Assembly: GCF_008757455.1 (NCBI RefSeq)
Contig: NZ_VCMV01000001.1
Location: 62,001 to 126,000, forward strand
Source of the DNA: Microvirga brassicacearum
Lineage (GTDB): Bacteria > Pseudomonadota > Alphaproteobacteria > Rhizobiales > Beijerinckiaceae
Length of the DNA: 64,000 nt
Direction of reading: 5' to 3'
How positions within the stretch are numbered: position 1 is the first letter of the stretch; each line of letters begins with the position of its first letter. Both the position numbers and the translations under genes were made by a program. Of the stretch, positions 27,326 through 36,245 are shown in pieces. The notes beneath the pieces were generated by a model that did not search any database, had not been told where the DNA came from, and saw only the letters and a list, made by a program, of their open reading frames with translations.

Positions 27326-27467
27326 AGTAACGATCGAGAGAAAGAAGTTGCGAAAAGGGAAATCGGCTCATGGTTCATCCTCAGCCGCGTGTAACTCGGG
27401 CGCTTCCGCCATGACTGCCTCCCACGGTTGGGGCGCCGAACGGTTTCGGACGGGATTTGCAAAGCCC

Positions 27468-30146
27468 CTACCGTGTGTCTCGGCCATGCGGTTGCCCCGA
27501 GGGTGCTTCAGTGGGAACCAGTCGCTCCTTGAGAAGAAGAGAGTAGAGGCGCTCGGCTAACAGACGATGCCCTTCGGCGTTGGTGTGTTCATCCCAAGGA
27601 GCAACCCAGAGCGACTGCCGGTCCCGGACCCTCGAGAAGGAACCTTGTAAATCAATAACCGGAAGCTTGGCTGATTGCGCGAGGGTCGCTAAACGATCGA
27701 ACACTTTGCTGCGCGAGCGGCTGTCGTTCGGGATTTCAAGCAGAACCAGTGCCGGGCGAATGCCCCATGATACGGTCGAATCGTGGAACCTTTCGAATAC
27801 CGCCCGCAGGGTTTCCTCCGCGAAGGGCGCCAACTTGCTCTTGAGGACGTCCTCCTCCGGAAGGGCCTCGGGCCTGATACCCGCCCGATCCATTGCGTTT
27901 TTGATAAAGGGAAACTGATCGAGGAGCTGGTTTCTGACCAAATTCCGAACTGATCTGAACGTCCAATCCGGTTCCACTGTGCCCGCCACATACAGGACCA
28001 GGTTCGGGTGAAGCGGTAAAATTCGTTGCTCGATGACGGCAAGTTTCTGGGTCGGTCGATATGATTGATATGAAAAATTCAGGATCTCGAACTTATAGCC
28101 GGTCAGCGGGCCCAATTCGCGGTTGAGGCGGTCCTCGACGACGTTCTCATAGGTTTCATCATCCTTCACACCCCAACCCATGTCGTGCGAGGCGCCAACC
28201 AGGCCGATACGGAAGGTATTGGGCTCGGGCTCGAGCGAGTACTCACGGTCACGTAATCCAAGCCTATTGATCGTGCGCGTGACTCCAGTAGCCATCGTTG
28301 CTGTCGACGGCACAAATTCCCTCTCGATAGCATCGTTACGGTCCCTCACCGGGACTGACCCTTTCCAATCCGGCGGCTGCATGCCGTAGATCTTCCACAG
28401 CTCGTCATTGAAGCGCGCCGCATCACCGAGATCTTCGTAGTAGCCGCGAACGAGCTTCTTCGAGTCGGCAGCGTTGAGCTGGGTGCGGTCGCGCATGTCC
28501 TGCACCAGCGTCACCAGCGCTGGCGACACCGTCTTTAGCAAAGCAGGCTGTAACGCGACTACGATAAGCAGGCTGGCGATTGCCGAGACCGCCGCAGCCT
28601 GCAGCAGGAATGGCTTACCCGCTTCGCCGGCTTCGCCGCCACTGCCGAACACCTCGCGCCTTCTGTGCCGAAGCACTGCACCCAGCACACCCAGGCAGGC
28701 TGGCAAGCCGAGGAGGACTGCCAGATCCACCGGCCCCGAGTTGAGAAGGGCTCGCCAAATGAATCCAAGCTCCTCCAGATTGGGGGTACTCCAGATCGTC
28801 CAGAGAACACAGATTGTGATGAAAGTGCCGCTGATCCTCAGGGCGAGCAGCGCATCGCTGCGAAATGTCCTTGCCGGCTTCGCGAGCGATCTTTGCCGTC
28901 CCTTGCGGGATTCCAAAAGGACGTTGATCGATACGACGAGACCCAGCCCGAACCAAAACACCATGTCGGTCCATACAATCGGAAACTCGCCCCGAATCCA
29001 GAACCATTGGTAGGAGTGGAGAAGCCAAGTGGCGGTGAATGCAATCAGCGTCGCCAATGTGATCGCAAAAGTCTCGCCCCGTTTCCGGAGCGAGAAATAG
29101 GCGGGGTTAAAAACTAGTTTTTGGATGAAATCCTTCCAGTAGATATTAATTCTACGCCAGAAGTCGGTGAAGCTAGAGGAGAACAGATAAAAGTGATGGG
29201 TTTCGGCGAGCCCGAAGCCGTACAAATGGAGCAATCCGACAATGAGGTGGAACAGGCCGGAGATCTTGAGATAGAGCAGGAAGGTAGACACCATGTATTG
29301 CGCGGCGTCAGTACCGCTCATCGCACTTGTTGGCTCAATAACTGCCAAGAAATAGACCGCCTTGTAGAGCGCCAGCTGAACAAGCCCTCGCAGCATCCAT
29401 CTCACGCCGGTTTGGTATAACCGTAATGAATCGTCGTTGTAGATGCTGCGCTGGAGAGTCTTGTAATCGACCACGGGAAAGAGAGGGAAGCAAACATTCG
29501 GCAGCATGAAAAAGTATGAGAACGCGCGCCCGACGCTAAACGGCCCGGCACTGTGTTTGAGATCGTAGATGTAGATGACCAGCCGGAATATGAACATCGA
29601 GCCAAGGATGGGCCAGATGGTCATCGGGATCGCTGATAACTGCGGTAGCACCTGCTTTCGCGCGAGCGCCAACATCAGACCAACGATCGTTATGAGTGCG
29701 ATGCGAATCCAGAACGCTACCGGCAGGTGACATAAGGCAATGAGCAGTCCTCCGGTGGCGAGCAGCCACATTCCGGGTTCCCACCCAAAGACGAGTGGCA
29801 CGCTTGCAATGGAGAGCGCAGCAAAAAAATTGATCCGCCAGGCCGCAGGCAGGAAATGGTGGACTAGAAAGCCGCCCAAAGCGAGCATCAGGACCGACTC
29901 AAATGCGCGGGTTTCTATATTGGTCAGCCTGATCGCAGCCGCCACGAGCGCGAGCTCGACGGTGATCACGGCGAGCCGGAGGAGCCGCCCAAGTTGGAGA
30001 TCCCTTCGGAGCTGTACTCTATAGTTTTGTACAGCGTCATCGGCGCCTCCATTGGAGACGTCAACGCCAGAAATGGGCATGCCTGCGAGAGCGCGGCTGG
30101 CTTGGTGCATCGGCCCTAAGCGTGCCGATGTAGTAGGAGCTTCCAC
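27468..30146 (-). CDS. MBOAT-type membrane O-acyltransferase fused to a periplasmic SGNH hydrolase/transferase domain
   Basis: This 892-residue protein has about twelve membrane segments between residues 55 and 538, including the MBOAT core. The core holds FTDFWRRINIYWKDFI (326-341) and a later membrane histidine in WLLHSY (His377). After the last membrane span a soluble C-terminal domain has SGNH blocks: GLVGASHDMGWG (648-659, Ser653 likely nucleophile) and WDEHTNAEGH (851-860, Asp852/His854). Such proteins move acyl groups across the membrane and place them on exported sugars. The GTG start is favoured by GAGGAGG eight bases upstream. The gene is divergent from the carrier-protein/adenylation/oxidase cassette at 30.5-33.5 kb, a likely source of its acyl donor. 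Confidence 0.85.
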   Translation of the reverse strand: MEAPTTSARLGPMHQASRALAGMPISGVDVSNGGADDAVQNYRVQLRRDLQLGRLLRLAVITVELALVAAAIRLTNIETRAFESVLMLALGGFLVHHFLPAAWRINFFAALSIASVPLVFGWEPGMWLLATGGLLIALCHLPVAFWIRIALITIVGLMLALARKQVLPQLSAIPMTIWPILGSMFIFRLVIYIYDLKHSAGPFSVGRAFSYFFMLPNVCFPLFPVVDYKTLQRSIYNDDSLRLYQTGVRWMLRGLVQLALYKAVYFLAVIEPTSAMSGTDAAQYMVSTFLLYLKISGLFHLIVGLLHLYGFGLAETHHFYLFSSSFTDFWRRINIYWKDFIQKLVFNPAYFSLRKRGETFAITLATLIAFTATWLLHSYQWFWIRGEFPIVWTDMVFWFGLGLVVSINVLLESRKGRQRSLAKPARTFRSDALLALRISGTFITICVLWTIWSTPNLEELGFIWRALLNSGPVDLAVLLGLPACLGVLGAVLRHRRREVFGSGGEAGEAGKPFLLQAAAVSAIASLLIVVALQPALLKTVSPALVTLVQDMRDRTQLNAADSKKLVRGYYEDLGDAARFNDELWKIYGMQPPDWKGSVPVRDRNDAIEREFVPSTATMATGVTRTINRLGLRDREYSLEPEPNTFRIGLVGASHDMGWGVKDDETYENVVEDRLNRELGPLTGYKFEILNFSYQSYRPTQKLAVIEQRILPLHPNLVLYVAGTVEPDWTFRSVRNLVRNQLLDQFPFIKNAMDRAGIRPEALPEEDVLKSKLAPFAEETLRAVFERFHDSTVSWGIRPALVLLEIPNDSRSRSKVFDRLATLAQSAKLPVIDLQGSFSRVRDRQSLWVAPWDEHTNAEGHRLLAERLYSLLLKERLVPTEAPSGQPHGRDTR

Positions 30147-30536
30147 GGGCGTGGCCTCCTCTCAGGCTTCTTAGATCCAGGCACACTGGCGCCGTTCAGC
30201 CCAGATGATCTTTGACCGGCGCACCGCTGAAGGTCCAGTGATGAACCTGCGCTAAATTAGCTGCTCGGAATCGTAGGCGCGGTGCGGAGCCGATCGGCGA
30301 CGCGCCCCTCGGTTTCGATGGTTTCACTCGATTGGCTGTGTGGAGGTGCTTCAACCGTGCAGGCCTCGCGCAGCTCGGAAGGCAAAGCCAGCTTGCAGAC
30401 CATTGAGGCGGGACTATATTAATCTCGGCGATGCGATGACTTCCGTCGCAGCACTTTTTCTGGCTACTGTCGATCGTGACAACCCGGATGTGACGCAGAT
30501 ACCAGTCGATACTGCGAGACAACTGGAGCAGATCTC
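30147..30536. promoter_or_regulatory. divergent control region between acyltransferase and acyl-carrier cassette
   Basis: About 390 bases separate two divergently transcribed units that probably work together. I found no convincing gene here; short frames on both strands lack ribosome-binding sites. Promoters for both directions are expected, but no clear hexamer pairs stand out. Confidence 0.4.
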
Positions 30537-30791
30537 ATGACCCACGAGAGTTCCGCAATGAGCATCGTCAAGGAGTTCATTCTTGACGAATTCCTTCCGG
30601 GTGAGGAGCCGAGTAGGCTCACGCCAACCACTGCGCTGGTATCGACCGGCATCCTCGACTCCCTGGCGACGCTGAAGCTCGTCACTTTCCTCGAGCAGAC
30701 GTTCGACATCCAGGTCAAGGCTCACGAGGCAGACGAGGAACACCTGAATACGTTGCATACGATCTGCGAACTGGTCGATTCGAAACGCTGA
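30537..30791 (+). CDS. acyl/peptidyl carrier protein
   Basis: This 84-residue helical protein has the phosphopantetheine attachment site in LVSTGILDSLATLKLV, where the Ser after Asp would carry the arm. FLEQTFDIQV and the helical end with LHTICELVDS complete the fold. A GGAG site lies eight bases before the ATG. It is the first gene of a three-gene cassette, with the adenylating ligase starting about 28 bases later. By analogy with PltL/CloN5-type carriers it would hold an amino acid as a thioester while it is oxidised. It needs a phosphopantetheinyl transferase encoded elsewhere. Confidence 0.88.
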   Translation: MTHESSAMSIVKEFILDEFLPGEEPSRLTPTTALVSTGILDSLATLKLVTFLEQTFDIQVKAHEADEEHLNTLHTICELVDSKR

Positions 30792-30819
30792 CTTGGCGCT
30801 ATCCATGCTGCGAGGTCCC

Positions 30820-32385
30820 ATGACCGTCAAGCTCTATCGTTATCTTGAAGACGCCGCAGGCCGGTGGCCCGACAAGATCGCGGTCCAGGAGGTGGATGGC
30901 AGCTTCATCACCTACCGAGAACTCGATCGCTTATCGGACCGAATGCGTGATCGATTGGTCGAGCTTGGAATACGTCCTGGCGACCGCGTCGGATTCTGGA
31001 TTCGCAAATCTATCGATGCCGTCGCGACAATATTCGGGGTCCTGAAGGCCGGTGCGGCTTACGTGCCGATGGATCCCACAGCACCGCCGACGCGCAACAA
31101 CTACATCCTCGCCGATTGCGGAGTCGCAGTCATCGTTATCGAGAATCGTTTCGAACCGATGCTGATTGCGGAACCAAGCGCGCAGGGTGCCTATCCTGCA
31201 ATCCTCGTGATTGGCGGTGCGGGCGGCGGTGTCCACCTGCGCGCCATGCTCGATGAGAAAGATCGCCACGCGGAGGCTCCGTCGGCCGTGTCCGCGCCGG
31301 TTCGGCCGGAAGACCTTGCCTTCGTCCTCTACACGTCGGGCTCGACGGGCAGACCGAAGGGTGTCCAGCTGTCGCATCTCAACGCCGTGAGCTTCGTCGA
31401 GTGGTGTGCAGAGATCTTCGCTTTGTTGCCGACGGACCGGTTTTCCTCCCACGCTCCATTCCATTTTGATCTCTCCGTCTTCGACATCTTCAGCGCTGCG
31501 AAGCACGGGGGCACGCTGGTGCTGATAGGCGAAGAGGTTGGCAAGCAACCGCTCGAACTAGCGCACCTGATCGCCGACCTGGAGATTACCATCTGGTACT
31601 CGGCACCATCCATTCTGAGCCTGATGGCGCAATTCGGCGAACTTGAAAGCCGAAATTTCTCCTCCCTGCGATTCGTGCTTTTCGCCGGGGAGGTTTTCCC
31701 GGTCGCTCATCTGAGATCATTGGTAAAATACTGGCCGCACCCGCGCTACTTTAATCTCTACGGGCCAACGGAGACCAATGTTTGCACGTTCTACGAGGTG
31801 CCAACGCCAATCCCGGAGGACCGCACCGAGCCGATGCCGATCGGCAAGGTCTGCTCTCATCTTGAGGGGATCCTCATCGATGCCGATGGAAGGGCGGTGG
31901 AGAAGGGCACGGAAGGCGAGCTCTGCATCCGCGGTTCTGGTGTCACGCGAGGCTACTGGAACTTGCCGGAGCAGTCGCGCAAGTGTTTCGTCGAGGTGGC
32001 GGGCGCGACATACTACCGGACCGGCGACATAGCCAAGGAAGAGCCCAGCGGCAACTTGCGGTATCTCGGCCGCAGTGACCGGATGATCAAGAAGCGCGGG
32101 TTCCGGGTTGAACTCGGCGAAATCGAGGTCTGTCTTTACCGTCACACTGGCGTTCGGGAGGCTGCTGTCGTGGCGCTGGCGGATGACACCTTGGGGATGA
32201 GAGTGCATGCCCATGTGGTCTCCAAGGACGGCAGGACGCTATCCCTCATCGAGATGAAGACCTTCTGCTCCGAACATATTCCGATCTATATGATCCCCGA
32301 TCGCTTCAGCTTTCATCCTTCACTCCCGAAAACCTCGACGGATAAAGTCGACTATCAGACTCTAAAATTTTGGAGCGGGGGCTGA
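30820..32385 (+). CDS. amino-acid-activating AMP-ligase (DltA/PltF-like adenylation protein)
   Basis: The protein is 521 residues from the ATG at 30820 (MTVKLYRYLEDAAGRW); in-frame starts at 30805 (ATG) and 30793 (TTG) are possible. It is a free-standing adenylation domain. Motif A3 is YTSGSTGRPKG (171-181), A4 contains FHFDLSVFDIF, A5 is NLYGPTETN (312-320), A7 is YRTGD (399-403), A8 contains GRSDRMIKKRGFRVELGE and A10 has a Lys at about 509. The Asp in A4 (FDLSVF) is the one that binds the alpha-amino group in amino-acid activators. It would load an amino acid onto the upstream carrier protein. The NLYGPTETNVCTFYEV stretch resembles prolyl-AMP ligases of pyrrole pathways, as I recall them; the substrate is inferred. 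Confidence 0.87.
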   Translation: MTVKLYRYLEDAAGRWPDKIAVQEVDGSFITYRELDRLSDRMRDRLVELGIRPGDRVGFWIRKSIDAVATIFGVLKAGAAYVPMDPTAPPTRNNYILADCGVAVIVIENRFEPMLIAEPSAQGAYPAILVIGGAGGGVHLRAMLDEKDRHAEAPSAVSAPVRPEDLAFVLYTSGSTGRPKGVQLSHLNAVSFVEWCAEIFALLPTDRFSSHAPFHFDLSVFDIFSAAKHGGTLVLIGEEVGKQPLELAHLIADLEITIWYSAPSILSLMAQFGELESRNFSSLRFVLFAGEVFPVAHLRSLVKYWPHPRYFNLYGPTETNVCTFYEVPTPIPEDRTEPMPIGKVCSHLEGILIDADGRAVEKGTEGELCIRGSGVTRGYWNLPEQSRKCFVEVAGATYYRTGDIAKEEPSGNLRYLGRSDRMIKKRGFRVELGEIEVCLYRHTGVREAAVVALADDTLGMRVHAHVVSKDGRTLSLIEMKTFCSEHIPIYMIPDRFSFHPSLPKTSTDKVDYQTLKFWSGG

Positions 32386-32388
32386 CCT

Positions 32389-33534
32389 GTGGACTTCGCC
32401 TGGTCCGAAGAGCAAACGCAGTTTCGCGAATCGGTCAAAAAATTTGCTCTTGAGGAACTCAATGACGGCTTGCGCGAGCGCGACAAGCGGAGCGAGTTCA
32501 ACCTTGAGGGCTGGCGCAAGTGTGCCGACTTCGGAATCCATGGACTCCCGATTCCAATCGAGCATGGCGGATTGGGCGCTGATCCGCTGACGACCGTCGG
32601 CGTCCTCGAGAGCCTTGGATATGGCTGCAAGGACAACGGCTTGGTCTTTTCGATCAATGCTCACATGTGGACGCTCGAAGTCCCGCTGCTGGATTTCGGC
32701 AGCAAGGAGCAGAAGCAAAGATACCTGCCTCGCCTTTGCAATGGCAGCCTTGTCGGCGGAAACGCAATGACGGAGCCGGGCTCGGGATCCGACGCCTATA
32801 GCCTGCAGACCACCGCAGAACGACGGGGCGACAGATATGTCCTTAACGGCAGCAAGACCTTCGTCTCGAATGGGGGCGTCGGCGATTTGATCATTGTGTA
32901 TGCCACCCTGGATCGATCCATCGGGCCGAATGGCATCTGCGGCTTTCTCGTAGAGAGAGATTATCCCGGCCTCCAAGTCGGCCGCGCACTGGAGAAAATG
33001 GGGCTGCGAACATCGCCGATGGCTGAAGTATTCCTTGAGAATTGCGAGGTCCCGGTCGAGAACCGTCTCGGCCGGGAGGGGAACGGCAAGAACCTCTTCA
33101 CGCACTCAATGAACTGGGAACGCGCCTGCATCCTCGCCAGTGCCGTCGGAGCGATGCAGCGACTGCTTGAGACATCGATCCGATACGCGAAGGACCGCAA
33201 GCAATTCGGCCAATCCATCGGGAAGTTCCAGCTGGTTGCGACAAAGCTCGTCGACATGAAGATGCGCGTGGATCAAGCACGGGCAGCGCTGTACCAAACA
33301 GCCTGGCTACAAGGCAAAGGGAAAAGCATTTTTCTTGAGGCTGCCCTCGCGAAGCTCACCATCAGCGAGAATTGGGTGAGATGTGCTGAGGACGCCATTC
33401 AGATCCGCGGCGGCTACGGCTACATGGTTGAATCGGAGGTGGAACGGGAACTGCGAGATGCCTTAGGCAGCAGGCTTTACTCGGGCACGTCCGAAATCCA
33501 GAGAGTTCTCATCGCCTCGCTGCTGGGCCTGTAG
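32389..33534 (+). CDS. acyl-CoA dehydrogenase-like aminoacyl carrier protein oxidase (PltE/CloN3-like)
   Basis: This 381-residue flavoprotein has the full acyl-CoA dehydrogenase fold: GLPIPIEHGGLGADPLT, GGNAMTEPGSGSDAYSLQ (FAD/substrate loop), KTFVSNGG, RKQFGQSIGKFQ and YSGTSEIQRVLIA. The catalytic glutamate of the medium-chain enzymes is Ser here (YSGTS). A Glu stands in SMNWERACILA (Glu244), the position used by isovaleryl-CoA dehydrogenase and by the prolyl-S-carrier oxidases. LESLGYGCKDNGLVFS and WERACI are features I associate with that prolyl-oxidase group. The GTG start lies three bases after the ligase stop, with a G-rich site upstream. It would desaturate the carrier-bound amino acid, for prolyl to pyrrolyl. 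Confidence 0.85.
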   Translation: MDFAWSEEQTQFRESVKKFALEELNDGLRERDKRSEFNLEGWRKCADFGIHGLPIPIEHGGLGADPLTTVGVLESLGYGCKDNGLVFSINAHMWTLEVPLLDFGSKEQKQRYLPRLCNGSLVGGNAMTEPGSGSDAYSLQTTAERRGDRYVLNGSKTFVSNGGVGDLIIVYATLDRSIGPNGICGFLVERDYPGLQVGRALEKMGLRTSPMAEVFLENCEVPVENRLGREGNGKNLFTHSMNWERACILASAVGAMQRLLETSIRYAKDRKQFGQSIGKFQLVATKLVDMKMRVDQARAALYQTAWLQGKGKSIFLEAALAKLTISENWVRCAEDAIQIRGGYGYMVESEVERELRDALGSRLYSGTSEIQRVLIASLLGL

Positions 33535-33646
33535 GAGGCCTCGACCGTTCAGGCGCACTTCCGAGTAGCCCAAGACGCAACGGTGAGAACCGCCACGCTA
33601 TTCAGCCGCCGCCGCGCCAAAATAAGTTGTTCGTCTCGGTGGAAGA

Positions 33647-35122
33647 CTACCGACGCTTCACGATCCGAGAACCGATTCTTTGGAATCTCGGGGGAAGGTA
33701 TGGAAGAAACTCGAGCAGTGTCTCCGATGTGTAGCGAGGCGCAAATGCGAAAAGCAGCACAACGTAGATCACACTTCCCAATAAGGCCGAGGCAAGCAAG
33801 CGCACCAGCGGTCCCATATCCTCCAGGACGAACAGGCGCGCAGCGGTCACGGCAATGGCCATGAGGCTAGCTGCGACTCCAGGTCCAATCAGGGCGGTTG
33901 CCGTCCTTCTTACACGCAGACCGACCCCCTTGCGGAGCATAAGCAAGACGATCGGCAAAGTCAGATGGCTGCGAATAGTCAGGCCGGCAGCAATCGCCAC
34001 GATGCCAAAAGGCACTGCGATCAGGACGACAAGGGTACTCGTGAGGAGTTGTGCAATGTCCGACACGACGATCAACCGTGTATTCCCGACGGCCGTGAGC
34101 GCTGGGGCAGCGAAGTACACGAGGGTGGCGGGCGCCACCACAAGTGCAAGTGCCGTCATCACGGAGGCACTCGACGCCCATTTTTGCCCGAAGCAAAGCA
34201 CCACGAAATCGGGAGCAATCGCGGCGGCGCCTAAAAACACCGGGAAGGAAACCAGGGCCGTCGCACGGGTCATCCGAAGGTAAGCCTCGCCAACGGCGGC
34301 TGGTGGCAGCCGCGACAGCGCTGTGAGGGCTGTGACCTGGAGAGGCCTGATAGTGGTACCGATGAGAAATTGCAGGCCGCGCAACCCCACCCGGTATGAA
34401 GCCAGCGCCACGGGGCCGAGGACAAACCCGATTGCCAGTTCGGGGATACGCTTCGTGATTTCGCCGAGCATCTTAGCGGTGATCAGAGTGCCGCCAAATC
34501 TTCCGAACTGTCGCAGATCGCTCTTGGAAAACACCAGCCGCGGCCGCCACGGCACTGCTCGCCAAATGACTACGGCACTGAGGATCGCAGCAACAAGGCG
34601 GTTTACGACCAGCGCCCACACACCGAAGCCATGATAAGCCAAGCCGACGCCGACGATGCCCGCGGACAACTTGGCGGTGGTCGTGCGGAGCGCCAAGACC
34701 TTGTAGCCGAACTCGCGCCGGAGCTTGGCCTCGTGGACCGCGCGCGCACCATCGACAATGAGGCCGCTTCCCAAAGCGATGATAACCGCTCCTAGCAGAG
34801 AGGAGCCCGACAGGATCACCCAGACGCCGGCGGCGGATATGGCGACCGCGCAGAGCGTGGAACTAACGAGACTGGTCCAGAATGCAGTCGATGCCGCAGT
34901 CTCATCCCACTTTTCCCGTTGGATGAGCGCTTCCGGAATGCCGGCAGTCATGAACGTGGCGGCTATTTCGATAAAAATAGCCGCGAAGGCGACAATGCCG
35001 AACTCTGCGGGCTGCAGCAGGTGGGCCAAGATCGAGAACACCAAGAAGCCGGAAAACAGCGATGTGAAACTGGCCCCGATCGACCACAGTGAACCGGCGA
35101 TCAGTTTTCTGCGTATGCTCAT
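33647..35122 (-). CDS. Wzx-type polysaccharide flippase (PST/MATE-like)
   Basis: This 491-residue integral membrane protein has about 12-14 hydrophobic helices. It starts SIRRKLIAGSLWSIGASF, and EFGIVAFAAIFIEIAATFM and GIPEALIQREKWDETAA follow. This pattern is typical of the PST (polysaccharide transporter) branch of the MOP superfamily. It moves undecaprenyl-linked repeat units from the inner to the outer face of the cytoplasmic membrane for polymerisation by the Wzy-like protein at 46-47 kb. It converges with the oxidase gene, 112 bases apart, with no clear terminator seen between them. Confidence 0.92.
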   Translation of the reverse strand: MSIRRKLIAGSLWSIGASFTSLFSGFLVFSILAHLLQPAEFGIVAFAAIFIEIAATFMTAGIPEALIQREKWDETAASTAFWTSLVSSTLCAVAISAAGVWVILSGSSLLGAVIIALGSGLIVDGARAVHEAKLRREFGYKVLALRTTTAKLSAGIVGVGLAYHGFGVWALVVNRLVAAILSAVVIWRAVPWRPRLVFSKSDLRQFGRFGGTLITAKMLGEITKRIPELAIGFVLGPVALASYRVGLRGLQFLIGTTIRPLQVTALTALSRLPPAAVGEAYLRMTRATALVSFPVFLGAAAIAPDFVVLCFGQKWASSASVMTALALVVAPATLVYFAAPALTAVGNTRLIVVSDIAQLLTSTLVVLIAVPFGIVAIAAGLTIRSHLTLPIVLLMLRKGVGLRVRRTATALIGPGVAASLMAIAVTAARLFVLEDMGPLVRLLASALLGSVIYVVLLFAFAPRYTSETLLEFLPYLPPRFQRIGSRIVKRR

Positions 35123-35166
35123 GCAGCCTCTCGAAAGGATCGCTCCGACCCGAGCGGATTCTCCAT

Positions 35167-36018
35167 CTAGCGTCTGCGGGCTATCATCGACCGGTACTTC
35201 TTTACTCTGACGTAGAACTCTGGATGGTAAGTCATCATATAGCGCCGAAATCTCGTATTTACTGTCGCGTCCGGGAGCAGGAGACTCTGAAAAACCGGAA
35301 TCTCGATGCCCTGAAACTCGCTATGCTTGGTTTTCAGGGAACGTAGAAACGGTGTGTTATCGATCCGCTCGCGATAAAAATCGATCCATTTCTGATGGCA
35401 GACATACAGTTTGTTGGAGCCGATCGCGAATGGCACCAACGGCTTCGTGCGAGCACTATGCCACGCAAAGTAACCTGCAGACACATCTGGCCATTCCGCA
35501 CGGTGGAAGTCGTCGATGGCTATTACACCATGCTCCGCCAGACACCCCTCCGCGATGGTGAGATCGTTCCGAACAATCTCAAGCCAATGTCCGCCGTCAA
35601 CACTGAAAAAACGAACCTCTCCAACCGCGGCAAGGATGTCGGCTGCAGTGATATCGAGAGACGAGCTTTTCGTGATTACAACAGCTTCCGGAGCTATGCC
35701 GAAGCGCCTCAGGTTCTCCTCGAGCTTGATCCGACTGCCCATCCCGGAGAAATCCTTGTTCAGGTGCTGGTCCTCAAAAATATCGACGCAGTATGCCCTG
35801 TCCTGATCCTGCAGGCCTAAGCACATCGCGATGAAGGATTTGCCGTGGTGAACTCCGATCTCTGCCATAGCGCCGCCCAGACCCGCTTCATTCTGCGCGG
35901 TGATGACACCTCGATAGATTTCGGCGTCGACTCGGCCGAACCAACCCTGAACCTGCCGAATACCAGCCTCGACATAATGGTTAAGCTGTTCATCCCCGAT
36001 CACGCGCATCCTGTTCAT
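35167..36018 (-). CDS. class I SAM-dependent methyltransferase (Methyltransf_24 type)
   Basis: The product is 283 residues, or 280 from the ATG at 36009. The SAM-binding segment is GAMAEIGVHHGKSFIAM, with DRAYCVDIFEDQ as the second strand. VRFFSVDGGHWLEIVRNDL and GVIAIDDFHRAEWPD follow; these Asp/His residues bind a metal in related sugar O-methyltransferases. It sits just upstream of the flippase gene on the same strand, 44 bases apart. It probably methylates a sugar of the repeat unit, for example the terminal residue. The target is not visible. Confidence 0.8.
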   Translation of the reverse strand: MNRMRVIGDEQLNHYVEAGIRQVQGWFGRVDAEIYRGVITAQNEAGLGGAMAEIGVHHGKSFIAMCLGLQDQDRAYCVDIFEDQHLNKDFSGMGSRIKLEENLRRFGIAPEAVVITKSSSLDITAADILAAVGEVRFFSVDGGHWLEIVRNDLTIAEGCLAEHGVIAIDDFHRAEWPDVSAGYFAWHSARTKPLVPFAIGSNKLYVCHQKWIDFYRERIDNTPFLRSLKTKHSEFQGIEIPVFQSLLLPDATVNTRFRRYMMTYHPEFYVRVKKYRSMIARRR

Positions 36019-36245
36019 GCCCTTCGGTTCGCGAGTATCGGAACATATAGGCTTCGCTCCTCGGAAGCGCGCCTCACGTGCCGCGGCGCGCTAATTCGCA
36101 AAAGACAAACAAAATCTAAACTAGACGAGGCGCCGAGCATTCATCAAGCTGGCGATCGCTCAATTTGACGGATAAGGAGCTCCGCGCGACACTGACGGAC
36201 GCGTCCAGGTGGCCGCGGCCAATCGAGCGGTTCGGATGGCGCGTG

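Noticed and set aside
30793..32385. Calling the adenylation protein DltA (D-alanine ligase)
   Set aside because: No DltB/DltD operon of the Gram-positive type is present, and the neighbouring flavin oxidase points to a prolyl/pyrrolyl-type system instead.
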